Positions 1-14,514 of a stretch of DNA of 64,000 bases are shown piece after piece (the stretch's first letter is position 1; each line of letters starts with the position of its first letter). The notes below the pieces were generated by a model. The model saw nothing but the letters and a program-made list of their open reading frames with translations. It did not search any database and was not told the origin of the DNA. The stretch comes from Pipra filicauda (taxonomy: Eukaryota; Chordata; Aves; Passeriformes; Pipridae): positions 3,540,001-3,604,000 of the forward strand of contig NW_024104620.1 of NCBI RefSeq assembly GCF_003945595.2, given 5' to 3'. The position numbers and the translations under genes were made by a program.

Positions 1-3000
1 AAAAAGGGCAAAGATTTGCTTTAGGAATTAGAAGTAGCCAAAATCTTGCAATATCCCGTTCCACCTCCAACTGCTCTCTATCATGAAGGATCTGAGTCTA
101 ATTTCCACCATTTCTAGATGTGTTTTTCCAAGAGGAAAGCATACTGATTTCCACAGAGAAGAGCAGCAGAAATATGAGGATGGGACAGCCAACAGAGCCA
201 GTGGTGCAGCTGGACCTGGCTCCAACAAACAAGAATGAATTTGGAAATTTTGGATGGCTTTTGGTGGAGAGCCAATGGAAGATGCAAAGGTGAAGATGTG
301 AAAGACAAGAGAAGCACCCAGAACAACCATTAGCCTTTGCAAGCTCCAACATTTAACCACATGTCCACAACTGCAATTACAGCCCCGCGCTCCGGAATCG
401 ATGGACACGGGGACCACTGAGCAGGGTCTGAGCCAAAGGGCAAATCAGCCAGTGACTGTGTGTCCTGCCTTGGTGGCCACCTCCTCACACAGCTGCATGG
501 CTCTCTGGCTTGGGAAGGGCCATTTCTTAAATCAGACAAATATTGCTTGTCCTGCCTGGACAAAAATCCACGTAATGATCACAGAAATGTCAATCCCACC
601 AGGTCCTCAAGCTGCCTCTCGACAGCAGACAGACCACTGACCTCTGAAGGGCTTCTGTGGGGTCGAAAGATTGTGTGTTCACACTCCTGGCTGGTTCTTG
701 TGGAGCAGAATGAATACAACCTTTGCCGTGTACTTTAATATAGGAAAATGGAGTAACACAGATGCCCAGACACACACTCAGTTGAACACACAAGAAGAGT
801 TCGCATTAGCGCTGCCAGAGACACCTCCATCTATTCTCTGAGCCTGAAATCAAACATAAAGGTATCAAATACACCAGCAGAGTTCACAGAGCGGCTGTAG
901 CTTATTTTTCAGTGGGAGATAAAAGGTGATTCTCTCTATTACGTATCATCATAGGATAAATTTGTTGTAGCCGACTGCACTAATACAATAGCACTGCCGA
1001 CACGTATTGAAACTTAATCCCTCTGAAGGCACACGAGTCCCTTTCAAGTTTCAAACCTACACCATTGAAAAACATCTTACTACTGTGCATTCGAGAATAC
1101 TTTTCCCTTTAGCTGCTCTTCTCATCCTTTTTACTATTTGTATTTATTTAAATGGAGCACTGATTTAAAATGGATCTGTAAATAAGTCATCAGTCTTGGT
1201 CATTCTCTGAGTATTAAACCAATGAAATTTTCTATAACCAGTTTTGATACACTCAGTTATAAAACATTCTTCTTGTGATGATGCAGAGAGTTTACACACA
1301 TATTTGAAAACTCAGACACTATCTTACTACAACAACAGTGGCATTCCATCTCCAAACGTAGCTCCATAGTTAAATCACACATCAGCATACAAGAAAATCA
1401 AAAGAAACGCAGCAACATTCTCGATGAGGACCAGGAATGCTACAAAGAAAAGAAAATAATCTAAACCTCTAAAGGTAACTCTTCCACACAGCTTATCTTT
1501 AACATTCTACTCTGCAAATGGTCAAAGCTTTCTTTTAAAGTTAAAGGTACATAGAAAATTCAAAAGGTTTTTTTTTTTTTCCTTTTTTATTGTCTCTAAT
1601 GTACAGCACACTTGGATCATGCTTCTTCACATTAGAAATTCAAGTCTTGTCTGTCCTATGAGACTGCACGGAGACTGGGGAAATGATCACGTTATCACAA
1701 GGAAAAAGAATGTGAAAAGTGAGTAACCGAGTGCAGAACTGCTCTTTGGGTGAGCTTTGCATTGGGCTTGGTTTATTAACCAATGTTGATCCTGACCAGC
1801 TACTAAATAAGAACAATCAGATAACAGATTTTGCTCTTTGTCTCAATAATCCTTGACAGTATAGTGCAGGAGATGAAAATTAACATGTTTAACACATGCT
1901 GGTCTTCCATGTGTGTGCTTGGGTGGGAATTGCCTAAACATTTTGCAGTCTTTAAGAGTAAAAAAACAGTGAAAATATTAACAAGTATTGTAAAACCAAA
2001 AACTTTTTTCCAAGGTTCCTTCATGCATAATGGGGAAACAGAAATCACAGCCCTTGTGGGGAAAAAGAAATTGTATTTTTTTTTCTGCTAGCTCTTTTTC
2101 AAGTCTCATTTCGTGTTTGAGGTACAATCCTCCTGTAAGGAGGAATTTTTGACTGAGTGCCTTAGAAGATGACCCTCATTTACCTATTATTCAATACTGA
2201 TTTAAATTACTGGGTTTCTTAAGTTTCTGACCTCCTGTATTTTATGATGTATTTAAAACACTTTGACTCTTATGAACCATTTAATTAAATAGATAATAAC
2301 TACACATTTGTCCTACTTGCCATTCACCAAAGTTAAGTTTCAACATTCCTTCTGGAACTATCCAGCACCAGCTTTTATTTCAAACTACAGAGGGGAAAAA
2401 GACAGTCCTTGATTATTCCTATGATATCGATGACACCAACACATGGCATTGGAAAAACTGAGAAATAAATTTACAATTTTTAAACCTATGGCTAGTGTCA
2501 CATGGCTGGAAGAAGAAATCAGATTATCAGATGATATAAATTGCTATAATTGGCTTACATGGAACTGCAGATCTTTAAGTCAGATGAAGATCTGGTGCAC
2601 AAACCATGGGTGCTCAAACAAACCATTCAGAAATGTTGATCGCTGCCTTCTGCATGTTACAGGGGACAGACCACAGACATGAGTTGTATAAAAAATGAGG
2701 CAGAAAAACCTCTGTATTCAGCCCATTATTACGCTGTTATTTTGGTTACAAGATTTATGACATACTTGCTACTCAACCATTGCAACTCACAAAGGCGGCA
2801 TCTCCTCGGCTGTTTGGCTTCGTCAATAAAATGGATCCTCTATCAGAATCAGATGCTTATTACTCAGGATTAAAGAATCCATGTCACAGTTAAAACACTT
2901 TCATATGCTTAATGGATTTACTGCAGTTGTGCTAGAAAGGGCCTTTAGGTCTGCACTATAAATGGCCCATTTTCTGCTTATGTTCTAAAAAGTTTAAAAA

Positions 3001-3088
3001 ATTAATGCTTGCCGGACACAGCAGTGCCCACAACACAGACCTTTACTTGAAGACTAAAGACATCCATGACTTGACACAAGAGTATTCA

Positions 3089-3254
3089 CAGAATCACAGA
3101 ACGGTTTGGGTTGGAAGAGATCTCAAAGATCACCTCATTCCAGCATCCTGCCATGGACAGGGACACCTTCCACTAGACCAGGTGGCTCCAAGCCCCGTCC
3201 AGCCTGGCCTTGGACACTTCCAGGGACGGGGCAGCCACAGCTTTTCTGGGCAAC
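3089..3254 (-). mobile_element. CR1 LINE 3' fragment
   Basis: The left edge reads AGAATCACAGAACGGTTTGG, the complement of the CR1 3' end with its octamer tail. It continues through the CACCTTCCACTAGACCAGG and CAGCCTGGCCTTGGACACTT blocks and ends within TTTTCTGGGCAAC. The copy is 5'-truncated and lies antisense to the window's plus strand. Confidence 0.92.
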
Positions 3255-4541
3255 CATTAATGGATGGGAAAGGGGATCAGAATATCGTCTAATTAAATGG
3301 TAGGCATGACGGGATATTCTGCTGGCTTTAAATGAGAAAATGCAACTCTGCATCACTTTCTGAACACTATTTTGTTGTGCCATTTCAGGTATGACCTGGA
3401 GGAGGACCAGGGCACGTGTCAGCTGAACAGAACTAATTTTTTGAGACTGACCTAACAGGATCCTGGTGTAGGAGCACCAACATGGCTTCAAAAATGTCTG
3501 TGTGTGGGTCCTTGTGCGTGGTTTCATTTTTAATAAAACTTCAGACTAGGATTCCTATGGAAGGCACAAAATACCATGTGTTGATGCCCTGTGAATTGAT
3601 GTAACATAGAAACTAGGGAATAACAGAGGGATTCCTTTCTTTTTACACACTTTCCTGATAAGCCTGCCTAAATAACTGACTCTGGTACCGACTCAGACAG
3701 TATAGCTCAATTCTTTTGAACTATCTCAAAATTTCTGCATTTGAGGTCATTTTGGACTTTCTCCCACAATGAGACCCTAATGTGGGGTGAAAGGACACAA
3801 CAAAACTGTCTCAAAAATTCAGTCTTTGGCTTAGACAGCCCTAGAAATAAGTCCCAGTTGAAAAATTAAAAGCTTGATTATTACTAAATAAAAAAACTGA
3901 GCATACTTGGTTCCTACAAGCTCAAGTGTGTGTCTGCACACACAGACATGCATGAGCACACACATGTAAAGGACTTCTGTTCAGCCCTTCACAGTAAACC
4001 AGTTGATGACAAATACTTTTAATCTATTTGGAAATGTGGTTTCATAATTCAGTCCTTTGGGGCTTGAGAACTTTGCTTATCGTGTCTCTGGGGCACTGCA
4101 CAGTAATCTCTGAAAAACTGCATGCTAGATTAGCTCTGAGGATATTTCTGATGATAAAAGGCACTGAGGATCTTTACATTTATGCAACTTGATAAAGACC
4201 AGCACCTCCCAGTCACACAGGGGAGGTCCAGCACCCTACAAGGAGTCAGGAACAGAAAGCAGAGAGCAGCAGTGTAAATCTTCAACTGTCAGAATATCTC
4301 AAAGGTAGAAAAATCCACAAGTACATCCTCCTACAGTCAGGTTCATATAGTCCTCTTGGTTTTCATCACAAGGTAAGCTCCTATTTTCTATGTCCAAGTT
4401 TAGTTTACAGCTTGTAGGCAGCTCTGAGGACACATCCCCATCGATATCCACAGTTCAGAGACTTTCAATCTCACTCAATTCCTCATTCAACCCTTCACTG
4501 CTCCCTGCTGAGAAGTTCCAATAAATAATGTAACTTTGAAT

Positions 4542-4799
4542 GCCAGAAAGGCTTGGGTTGGAAGGGGCCTTTAAGCTCATCTTATTCCAAAACCCCCTGC
4601 CATGGGCAGGGACACCCTCCACTAGCCCAGGTTGCTCCAAGCCCTGTCCAACCTGGCCTTGGACACTTCCAGGGATGGGGCAGCCACAGCTTCTCTGAGC
4701 AACCTGTGCCAGGGCCTCACCGCCCTCACAGAGAAGAATTTCTTCCCAATATCTAATCTACATCTGTCCTTCTTCACCTTAAGGCCATTTCCTCTTGTA
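4542..4799 (-). mobile_element. CR1 LINE 3' fragment
   Basis: It starts at AAGGCTTGGGTTGGAAGGGG and runs through the GCCATGGGCAGGGACACC and CCTCACCGCCCTCACAGAGA blocks to AAGGCCATTTCCTCTTGT. It is longer than most copies here and reaches the region upstream of the CR1 3'UTR core. The terminal octamers are lost at the left edge. Confidence 0.93.
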
Positions 4800-7536
4800 G
4801 GTGTAACTTAGGTTCAATTGTTGTATCTGGTCCCCACATAAAATTCTGCTTGTTTGGTAAATGCTGCTATGACCATTATTGTAAAATCTACAGTTTAACT
4901 ATTCAAACACATCAATCAGAGATGGAGTCCATCAACTCTGTCTTCTAACCAGTGTAATACTCCACCCCAGGTGAATTTTCTATACATTTAATAATAGATT
5001 TATGCAATATTCTATAAATAGACGCCAAAAACTTTAGAAAAATTATATTGTTCATCCTGTTTCTACTAATGTTTCCACTGTCACATGCCACAGACATATT
5101 TTGAGAAATAAAAGAATATTTTAGAAAGATGGATAAAAGCAATGAACTGACTAGAAAATGGTCTTGTTTATGAGAACATCGACACATTAGCCTCATTCTC
5201 TTGAATGAGAAAAAGCCACAGATCTGTCAAGGTTAAGAAAATGATCTTCACATTGACAGGAAAATAGATGTAGATGATTGAAAATTTGAAATTTATTAGC
5301 ATTTTATTTTCCACATATTAAAAAATAAACCTGACTACAGCAAAGTTTCTACAGAATAAAAAAAAACCCTCGATGTCTGTGAAAAGACAGGCAAAGAAGA
5401 GAAGACTGATGATACAGCTGCTTGTTGCACTGAAAATGAGTGAGCACCTAAAAACCACCATGATTTATTGTGCACATAACTGGGGCTCTGAGAGCAAGGA
5501 GATATTACCTCCAGCATGACTCATTAATAGGTTAAATTCTGCTGTTAGAATTGTTTATGTGTTTCACCTCTTCCCAATCAACTGAACAATGTACTGTCAC
5601 GGTACAAAATTAGAAGTCCAGGATGATCCTTGACGAGCATATTTAAACTTCACATGAACCTGGAGGCAATTTAAAAGAAGTCAGGGAATGAGATGACAAT
5701 AGAAAGGTTGTTATGGGAAGCACAGGAACAGCACTGCTGAGAGAGGATACAACCCCACCTTCCCACTTGAGCATGAGAAACAAAAGAATGATCAAAATCA
5801 ACACGGGAAGAGCCGTGACAGCAACCACTTCACACCAAATTCCGTAGGTAGATGACACAAACCCCACACATGCAAAGCACTAAAATACACAGGCAAGTTC
5901 AGCAAGAACAAACACTTCCTTCACACTGTCCATAGCCACTCTAACACTATTCTGAGCACTAGAACATTCATGGTAAAGGTGCTTATTAGGGTTTTTTGAC
6001 ACTTAGAAGCTCCTAAAGGGGTGTGATTTAAAGGCCATTTATCAGGAACGTAACCTAATGCTACAAAATGTATGTTTTGTTTATTCACTCCCTTCTTTCA
6101 TATATGCTGATATTCAAAAGGTAAAACTGAAAATAAATGGGAGGTGTTACACTGGATGCCAGATTTCTGCACCTGGGTTTGTTTCCTGACTGTCAGTGGC
6201 TGCACACAGAAAATCAATTGTTGGTGTACAGTCATAGCAGCGACACTATCACTGGAATTATGGATACCTGATTTTAAGAAATATTTAAGAAATAAAATCA
6301 TTTACTGGCAGAATTTCAGGCATCAAACAAATCTGAGTTTAACCAATACACTGATTAACATTTTCAGTAAAACACAATTGTGGACATGAACTTTGAGATC
6401 TGTATGGAGATCTGCTTGCAGATATCCCAGTATCTCCTTATGCTGAGCCTTTATTTCAAAATATTTCCAAATACTCCTTTTCAGCAGCTTTGCTTACCCT
6501 TTAGTTACTGCCACATCCCCAGGTGACTTCAGCAGGGTCAGGACTGGATCCCCTACACATTCACATGGAATGATTACTGCTGTCTTAGCCAATATTTACA
6601 TCTGTATTAACTTTATACCTTTAGAAATTAATAAAGTGCAGCTCCTCACTCCTCTTATAGACATCCAGACATATAAAAAAAATTGCCAGTTATACTTGTG
6701 GCTACACACTTAATTCTTGATAACAAAATAACTAATTGTTCCCAATAATTTCTTCTGGCACGCAGCGGTACTACTTCTTGTAATCCATTTTATTCATCTG
6801 CAGTAATTCATCCCATTCAGAAGAAGGGGATTTAAAAATAATATTTAAACAAGGTTGAGGATAACAACTAAAAGGTGCCCACAAGAGACATATTTAAATG
6901 TCTGCAAAAATATATTTACCTAAGTCAACAACGAAGTTTTATTTGGCAATTCTACATTTTAAAGCTATTGTCTCAATTAGGCCAAAAAGGAGGATACTGC
7001 TTATGACTGCAAGTCTCTGCCTGCATTCATTTATTGTTCAGTTCACAGTCTCTGAATACAACACAATCCTCCAACGGAGTCAGCTTTCATAATTCAGCAG
7101 TACAAAGTCTGCAAACACATGTAACCTAGATCCATATTTCACAGTGACAGCATATGATAGCAGAATGTGAAGTATTAATGCTAGTGTCACTACAGTCCTA
7201 CACTCTACTGCACTTTAAGAGAAAGCAGCTGCTGAGATGAAATGTGTGCCAACTGTCTGAAGACAGAAACATAAGAAACATTCCTTCTGTTACAAAGGGA
7301 GAGACACACACAAACAGACTTTCTTTTAGACTCAACATGCACAAAGTTTCTTACTTTCGCCTTTTACGTTTCTATTTCAGCGCCGCTCACGCCGTGGGCG
7401 CGGGGAACACGTGCCTGGGTGGGAGCCCCGGCCAAGGAGGAGCTCCCGAGGCAGGGGAGGGTTGGGTGAAGGGGATGCACTGGGACAGGAAATTGCTGGA
7501 GTGGTGACATCCATCTGGCATGAGTCTCCAATTGTG

Positions 7537-7945
7537 GAATATAGAATCGTTTAGGTTGGAAAAGCCCGCTAAGATCATTGAGTCCAAACATTAACCCAGC
7601 GCTGCCACGCCCACCACTGACCCGTGTCCCCAAGTGCCACATCCACACGCCTTTTAAATCCCTCCAGGGAGGGGACTCCATCACTGCCCTGGGCAGCCTG
7701 TGAAAATGCTTTGCAACCCTTTCTGTGAAGAAATTTTTCCTAATATCCAACCTAAACCTCCCCTGATGCAACTTGAGGCCATTTCCTCTCATCCTATCCA
7801 CTTGTTACCTGGAAAAAGAGACTGACCCCCACCTGTCTCCAATCTCCTTTCAGGGAGTTGTAGGAGTGAGAAGATCTCTCCTAAGCCTCCTTTTCTCAAG
7901 GCTGAACACCCTCAGCTCCCTCAGCTACTCCTAATACATTCAGAA
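7537..7945 (-). mobile_element. CR1 LINE 3' fragment, divergent subfamily
   Basis: The left end ATAGAATCGTTTAGGTTGGA is a CR1 3' terminus. The body differs from the other copies: it has CCACGCCCACCACTGACC, CCTCCAGGGAGGGGACTCCA and CTCAAGGCTGAACACCCTCA, which belong to a CR1 subfamily distinct from the CCATGGGCAGGGACACC group. It is the second-longest copy in the window, at about 400 bp. Confidence 0.9.
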
Positions 7946-8499
7946 AAACCCAATTTCCACCACATATCTGAAGTGATACGCGACATAAACATCCAGCATG
8001 CTGTTTAGAGCTGCTTTAGGACCTTCCAGGAATACTACAGCAGCTTCTCAATAACCAAAGCAGTGAAATACTCTCCTGCCTGCAAACATCTTTGTCCTAA
8101 CCCATCTCTGTGGAGCACGTGGCATGTACCTGCTACTGAGGGCTTTCATAATTAAACTAAGGGACATGCTACAGAATTGTGAATTGGATTAATCAGGTGA
8201 ATCGTTTTAGTCTATTCTCTGCACAAAGATCAGTAGAGAACCTGCTCTTTTTGATTTGTGTCTAGTCCTGGAGCAAGCCCACCAAACGATCTCCCACGTG
8301 CTGTATCACCAGCTTTCACACTCGGTGCTACAATAAGAGTGTGACATAATCTGAAACGTTCGGCCATAATTCACTTAAAAACTAGTACAACCTCATTGAC
8401 CTCCTTATCAAACAATTTATTGTGCATTTACAGACTGGACAATGAAATAGAGGAGGTAAGGTATTAATGGTGACACTATTTGGCAAGCTCATAGCGCAG

Positions 8500-8532
8500 T
8501 TCATTCAAAAGGCAATTTTAAAATTGAATGAA
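8500..8532. repeat. Inverted repeat containing a 14 bp palindrome
   Basis: TTCATTCAA (8500-8508) and TTGAATGAA (8524-8532) are perfect 9 bp complementary arms. Within them CAATTTTAAAATTG (8513-8526) is itself a perfect palindrome, so the two structures are mutually exclusive. Confidence 0.85.
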
Positions 8533-10870
8533 GAGGTTTGACTAGGCAATAAAAACAGCCACAATGCCAGTGAACAGTACTTAGGAGGAAAGCCTCTAAT
8601 TATCCTATTTATAAATCAACAGCAATTTTACTGATGACTTCTTCTCAAACTTGATTAAAATAACTTCCAAAAATTAAAAAATAATCAGATCATATTTATT
8701 TTATTAAATTACGATTTTAAAGCATTATTGATTCTCTTCATAAATGAAAATGATAAAAACTTGAGGACAAGAATGAGACAACATTTTTTAAGAGAAACAT
8801 TTGTACAACACTCTGCAACATAATTATAGTGCTGCCCTTGGGGAAGGGGATTTTATTTTATAATGAGAATGTTTACACTGTTATGGGGTTCAATCTATCT
8901 GGGAGGGAAGGTTAAACTTCTTTCCATTAAAGACAGGCTTATAATGAAAAGCTCTGAAAGGAGAATGGAGTCTAATATAGTAGATGTAATGGCCTATTAA
9001 ATGATTCACACACACAAAATGAATCAAATTCATTGTATCTTACTGCTCTTTTATGACAAAATTGTCGAAAAAATAAAACTATTGTCAAGATAATTGCATA
9101 TTACATATACTGTATTACTGTAACTACTATTCTTATTGGGTGACCCAGAGTCTACATTTCAGGTACATTAATAGGACATTACATTTTAAATACTTTATAG
9201 TACTGGAATGTTGCACAAAAATCCCACTTTCACTCTGAAGGCAAAAATCAATTCAGACTTAAAGTCATGCTGCAATTCTGCATCATTCTTTTTCAATTAA
9301 GTTTTTGCATACATTCTTTATGATGTCATTTCTACATTCCTGCAACAGATGTTTGTTTATATCCCAATTTACCCAAATGCTGCCTTACTAGTCCCTGAAG
9401 ATAACCTCTATAACCAGCTTATGTTTCCAAAACACAGTACAAGAAATGTTTTCTTAAATTTGGCCCTTCAATCTACTGGTAAAAATCACCATCTCTGATC
9501 ACTAATGGACATTTTTCTTAAAGGACTTTGAAAGTATCAAAAACCCCAGAAGAAATTAAAAAAAAGTCACGGTACATCTCTAAAAAAAAAAAAAATGATA
9601 TATCAGTAGGTTGAAAAGTAAAAAACATGCAGACTGAGAAAAATCTACATGGTTGTAGTTAGTCACCCACAGAACTGTCCATAGGTGCTCAAGCACAGTT
9701 ATATTAAACATCAGAAACCTTGGCTTATTATCTTTTTGGGGTGCTAATGCTTCTTAAATACTGGCTGCATTATTTTCTTGTGTTGGAAGATCACACCAGG
9801 TGTTATTATAATGCAAGTGGAAGTATAAATATTATAGGACTAAGAATATTTTGGGCACTTTTATCCAGTGAATAAAAACACAATCAGCAGTGGCCAATCG
9901 CTTTCCCAAACTAAAACCCAAAACCTGGGACACCACAAACAGCTAAAACTTCAGATTTCAAAAGATACTGTGAGAAGTTTATAGAAGCCTTTGCAGGTAT
10001 AGCGAGAACTTCAAAGTACTACAAAATCTCAAATAATTTCAACTGAGTTGCATAAAAAAAAAGCCAGAACTACTAAAGTCACGTGATGATATTTAGATTT
10101 CTCCAGGGAGGACGACCTTGCAGAAGGAGGTTCTTATATTTCAATGAACAAAGGACTTACTTAAGCATTTGGAAGGTCCAGTCCTTTACTGAGCCTTTTT
10201 CAGTACTAGGAATATTTCAACAAATTTTTTATTATTTATTATATTTGTGATATGGGGGGGGGAGCTTAATGCAAGTACCAAATCATGAGTGGTGCATGAG
10301 GAGCCACACCAAACACTGCTGCTTCTGTCCAGCTTCTGTGAAGAACTTGTTCAGTGAGGGTGAAAAACCCAACATTTCTCATCTACAACTGGCTATGGAA
10401 ACCAGCACATTTTAAACACTGCCTGGGCTACACATGCTTGATGGATGTTCTAAAAATACAATTTAAAACCAATCTAAAATTTGACACTATTTTACAACAT
10501 AGGACTCTTTCTTTAAGCTTTTAACACTGATAACAGGGCCAAGAAAAAAAAAAATCAGAAATATTGTAATTACAGGAAGGAAGGTAGGGATTTTCATTTT
10601 TATGTTCCTATTATTAGAATTCAAAGTCACAGAAATAATCCAGATTTTATAGTCTGAAGCAAGATTACTTCTCCTGCAGCACACATCCTCCTCCAGAAGG
10701 TAAGACCCAGTTCCTAAGCACTAAGTCAAAAGCTACTAAACATAACTGGAACAAAACAAATTAATCATTCACATCTCACTGAGGCATCCGGTACAAGAAG
10801 GTGAGAAATTAGAACAGAATATTTTCAGAATGAAAAGTGGTGGAAATAAATAGCAAAATGAGCAATGTGC

Positions 10871-10965
10871 TCTAGAGGAAGACGCCCCTGACCATGGTAG
10901 GGGGTTGAAATGGGATGATGTTCAAGATTCCTTTCAACCAAACTATTTTGTGAATCTATGAATTC
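10871..10965 (+). mobile_element. CR1 LINE 3' tip, diverged
   Basis: TCTAGAGGAAGACGCCCCTG aligns with the usual CTAGTGGAAGGTGTCCCTG. It is followed by ACCATGGTAGGGGGTTGAAA and the tail CAACCAAACTATTTTGTGAA with TCTATGAATTC. Only about 95 bp remain and it is more diverged than neighbouring copies. Confidence 0.82.
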
Positions 10966-13673
10966 ACTTAACTTGCTTATAAAAGTAAAATACATTGAAG
11001 AGAATGAAGTTCTACCCATGAACAAGGTCCTCTTCTATTAAAATTAATAAAGTAACTACATACAAGTATATGATATGCAAGAAGAGGGAGAAATTACCAA
11101 TGTAGAAGGTAGCAAAACATAAATGGAAAATGGTACAGGTTGTTGAGGCCAAATTCAAGTTATTTTCCAAAAGTGCAGCAGTAGAGACTGTAGTGGGAAG
11201 TCTGAAAGGCAGGTCAATAGTTAGAGAATATGCAATAGAGAAAACAGCCCATTAAATAACTGGATTCCTAATTTACCAGTGAAGGAGCCACTTCAAGACA
11301 GTTTCTTGAGTGATTAAAGGTAGAGAAGGTTGATTGTCTTGAAAGGAGGCTCTGAATAGTTTCATGTTGCAACACCACAAGCCTCAACTACTCTTCCTGG
11401 AGTAAAAAAATGCCAATAATACACATTATCCAGCAGAGGCTTTTCAAGTGAGTCATTTAGGACTGTGTAAATGTGGATGAACACGCATTCAACAACCACT
11501 AATAGTGAAGGTTCATCAAATCAGACATTTATTTTCCCCTTCCCCTCATATCTGATTCCAGAACCTGCCTTCTCCTCTCTTTTTAAGACTACACTACCCA
11601 CACTTCAGGCATCATTATTACTGCACTGGAATAATGCTGACACACCACCTTTTTTAATGGCAGCCCATAGTTAAGGAGGAGGATGAGCTGCACATCCCCC
11701 CTAGTCATTGTGTTTGAGTATCTCCACTTACCTAACAACTGCTCCATGGATAGTTAGATTTTCCAGATGAAGAGGAATATCATTCCAATTCCCCCCTGAA
11801 ATGGTTAAAAACTAGAAAAGTAAATACCAGAGCTTGCACCTCTGAAGACAATAAAGTGCTCAAGTCAAATTTCATATATCCAAACAAAGCATCTCCATCA
11901 TCACAAGGCATCCTTCTAGTTAACATTCACTTTGGGAATTTCAAGTTAACAAATGCTTTCCAAACTCCATTTTTTCCCCAAGGAAAATCCATTTGTTTTC
12001 TTTATAGTAGGTCTTTTAAAAAGGAGTCATAACTGATGGATTACAACATGTTTCTACCTTTTCAATCTGAATTTCATAAGAATAAAATAAACCACAAATG
12101 AAAGTGCTTGTACCAGGCACGTTGAACCTTTCTTCTTCTATTAGCATATCAGTCTGCAATCATAACTAGATCAATAGCGAAGATATCTGCTTAAAAGAGC
12201 ACCATGCTTTCCTTTGTCAGAAATTCATTACTTTTTATTAGGGTCATTGCTTGAAAACTTCAAAACACCATATGGACCTAATTGTGGTTTATTTTGGCAA
12301 AAAGGAAGACACTGTAGAACAATTGAGGCATTACATTCTACAATTCCATTACTTTCATCCCTCTCCGTTTTATTACTGTGTCATTAAAGGCAACTTGAGT
12401 GAGCGAAGAATTATAGTGTCATGTGTACGGGCTAGTAGATTAATAACAAAACACACTCAAGTTTAAAGGTATCTAACAGCTGTTTTCATTATTTTGTGTA
12501 AATACGCTTGAAGCATATCTATCTGATTAGTGGATAGAGTGCTCTTCTCTGTCACATGCCACGGGCACTGCTATGTGCAAGTAATCAAAGTGCTCAGAAA
12601 ATGAGTTTACATTGTTCACTGCTGAAATACACAAATGTCAGAAAGTGACTGCGCATCAAAGCTTAGGCAAATCAGCTGCTGCAAACAAACAGACTCCAAT
12701 GCACATCGCAGCTCTAAACATTCCTCTGCAGCACAATGACTGAACGGGACTTACTGCCAGCCCAAATGAAGTGATGCTCGTGGAATAATAACTTGCTAAC
12801 GTATAGATGTGCCGACGAGTTCAGCACCGGGTACCGCTGAAAAGAGCTCAGCTGCTTCCAGAACCAAAGATACACTGGTTTAATGCCATAATATCAGGCA
12901 ACTTTATGGATCTCATACAAGGTTTCACTAGAAAACAAAAAAAAAAGGATATTTTTTTGCCTGTTATTGCTTTTTTTTAAAAATTATTTTTAACATTTTA
13001 AAATATTTTTTATTGATTTTTAAAATTTTTTCGTGACTAAGTTACCAGGAATTCTGACAGCTAATCCCTCCTTTTATTGGCAACAAAAACACAACACTCT
13101 AGGCACCCAAAAAGGGTCAAAACTTCTCTTTTCCATATATAGTCACATCATTCAAGATGGGTAATTCAAACTCAGATGGCAGATAACACAAGTGAACTCC
13201 GAATCCCAAAGACGTGTGATGAAGTTTGAGGAAGGACAGATGAAATTTCAGTCACTGAAAGGAATTACTGCATAACAAATTCTTCTTTCTGTGCTCCATT
13301 TGCTTCTAGCAGAGATTGAGGCAGTTTTAGTATTAAAACTACACCAAGATGAAAATGAAAGAGCCCTACAGACTCATCAAAATAAGAAACTTAAAATAAA
13401 CTCATTCTGACTCCAATGAGCTCAATGGAATAATTCTATCCAAATGCTTCAGTGAGCAAAAGTAAACTGAGGTAAAATGGAGAAGGATGCTTAGAGAACC
13501 ACGAGACTCAAACGTTCTGCCTGAAGACGGATTTTGTTTGAAGCACATCTCACCTAATGCTTTCCCAAATCTCTGTGGTTGTGAACCCTTTGGTACCACT
13601 TCAGTTTGGGCTGTTTTCTGAGGGATGCTCAGGCTACCACAAAACAGCAGCGTCCAAGGAGTTGTTCATGTTT

Positions 13674-13818
13674 CATCCATGGAAGTATTCAAGGCCAGGC
13701 TGGATGAGTCTCGGAGCAACCTGGTCTAGTGGAAGGTGTCCCTGCTCATGGCAGGGAGTTGGAAGGAGATGGTCTTTAAAGTCCCTTCCAACCCAAGACA
13801 TTTTAGGATTCTATGGCT
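13674..13818 (+). mobile_element. CR1 LINE 3' fragment
   Basis: CCATCCCTGG-like start (CATCCATGGAAGTATTCAAG), then GGAGCAACCTGGTCTAGTGG, AAGGTGTCCCTGCTCATGGC and CCCTTCCAACCCAAGACATT, ending GGATTCTATGGCTCTA. The copy is 5'-truncated and on the plus strand, antisense to GTDC1. Confidence 0.92.
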
Positions 13819-14514
13819 CTAAGATAAATCCCTCAAAAACTCCAGTGTGTCAAAGGGGAGGGACCAAAAGCATTGATTGTGACGTGGTTTTCTTCAAAAG
13901 CACTAAAATGTTCAGATGAACCCTGTACATGCAGTCAGGCAAAAATACTCCTCTGATTTTTTTTCCCTTCCCACCCCAGTCATTATGAATCTGGCTAATG
14001 AAAAATTCATCCTGATCCCAAATGCAGTCAGACATATCTTGCAGGACACTGCTCATTTATGAAACACCTGATTACTGAAATACAAGACAAACACTGTGCA
14101 GAACACAGAACAGACTGGTCTGCTGTGTCTTTTATAGAGGTTGGAAATACATAATCTTCATGGACTAGTTCAAGTCTCAAGACTGAAGTCAGCATTGACC
14201 AACTCATAGTCCATCTTTTTTCACCTTCATTTTGGGGATAACATCACGGCAAACATCTGCAGCTGCCTGGCACTACTCCTGTATTGTTTAACCAACCATT
14301 CTATGAATTTAGCAAACTCCTCTTATATTTCAGTGGTGTTTTGACAGTCATTTCACAACTAAATGTCTTTCTGGAAAATCAAAAAAAAAAACAAATCAAG
14401 CAACCACCCTACACACCCTTTTTTTCATTTCCAGTCTCAGCCATTTAATAATGACCAATTTATACCTAGTGGATGTTGCAAGGATTATCCTGGAACTTAA
14501 ATAATTCCTCCTCT

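Noticed and set aside
28..417. 129-residue minus-strand open frame as a possible further GTDC1 exon
   Set aside because: Its sequence does not resemble any downstream part of the GTDC1 family and contains no glycosyltransferase motif.
7364..7801. 145-residue minus-strand open frame
   Set aside because: It lies largely in the divergent CR1 3'UTR region and shows no reverse transcriptase or other motif.
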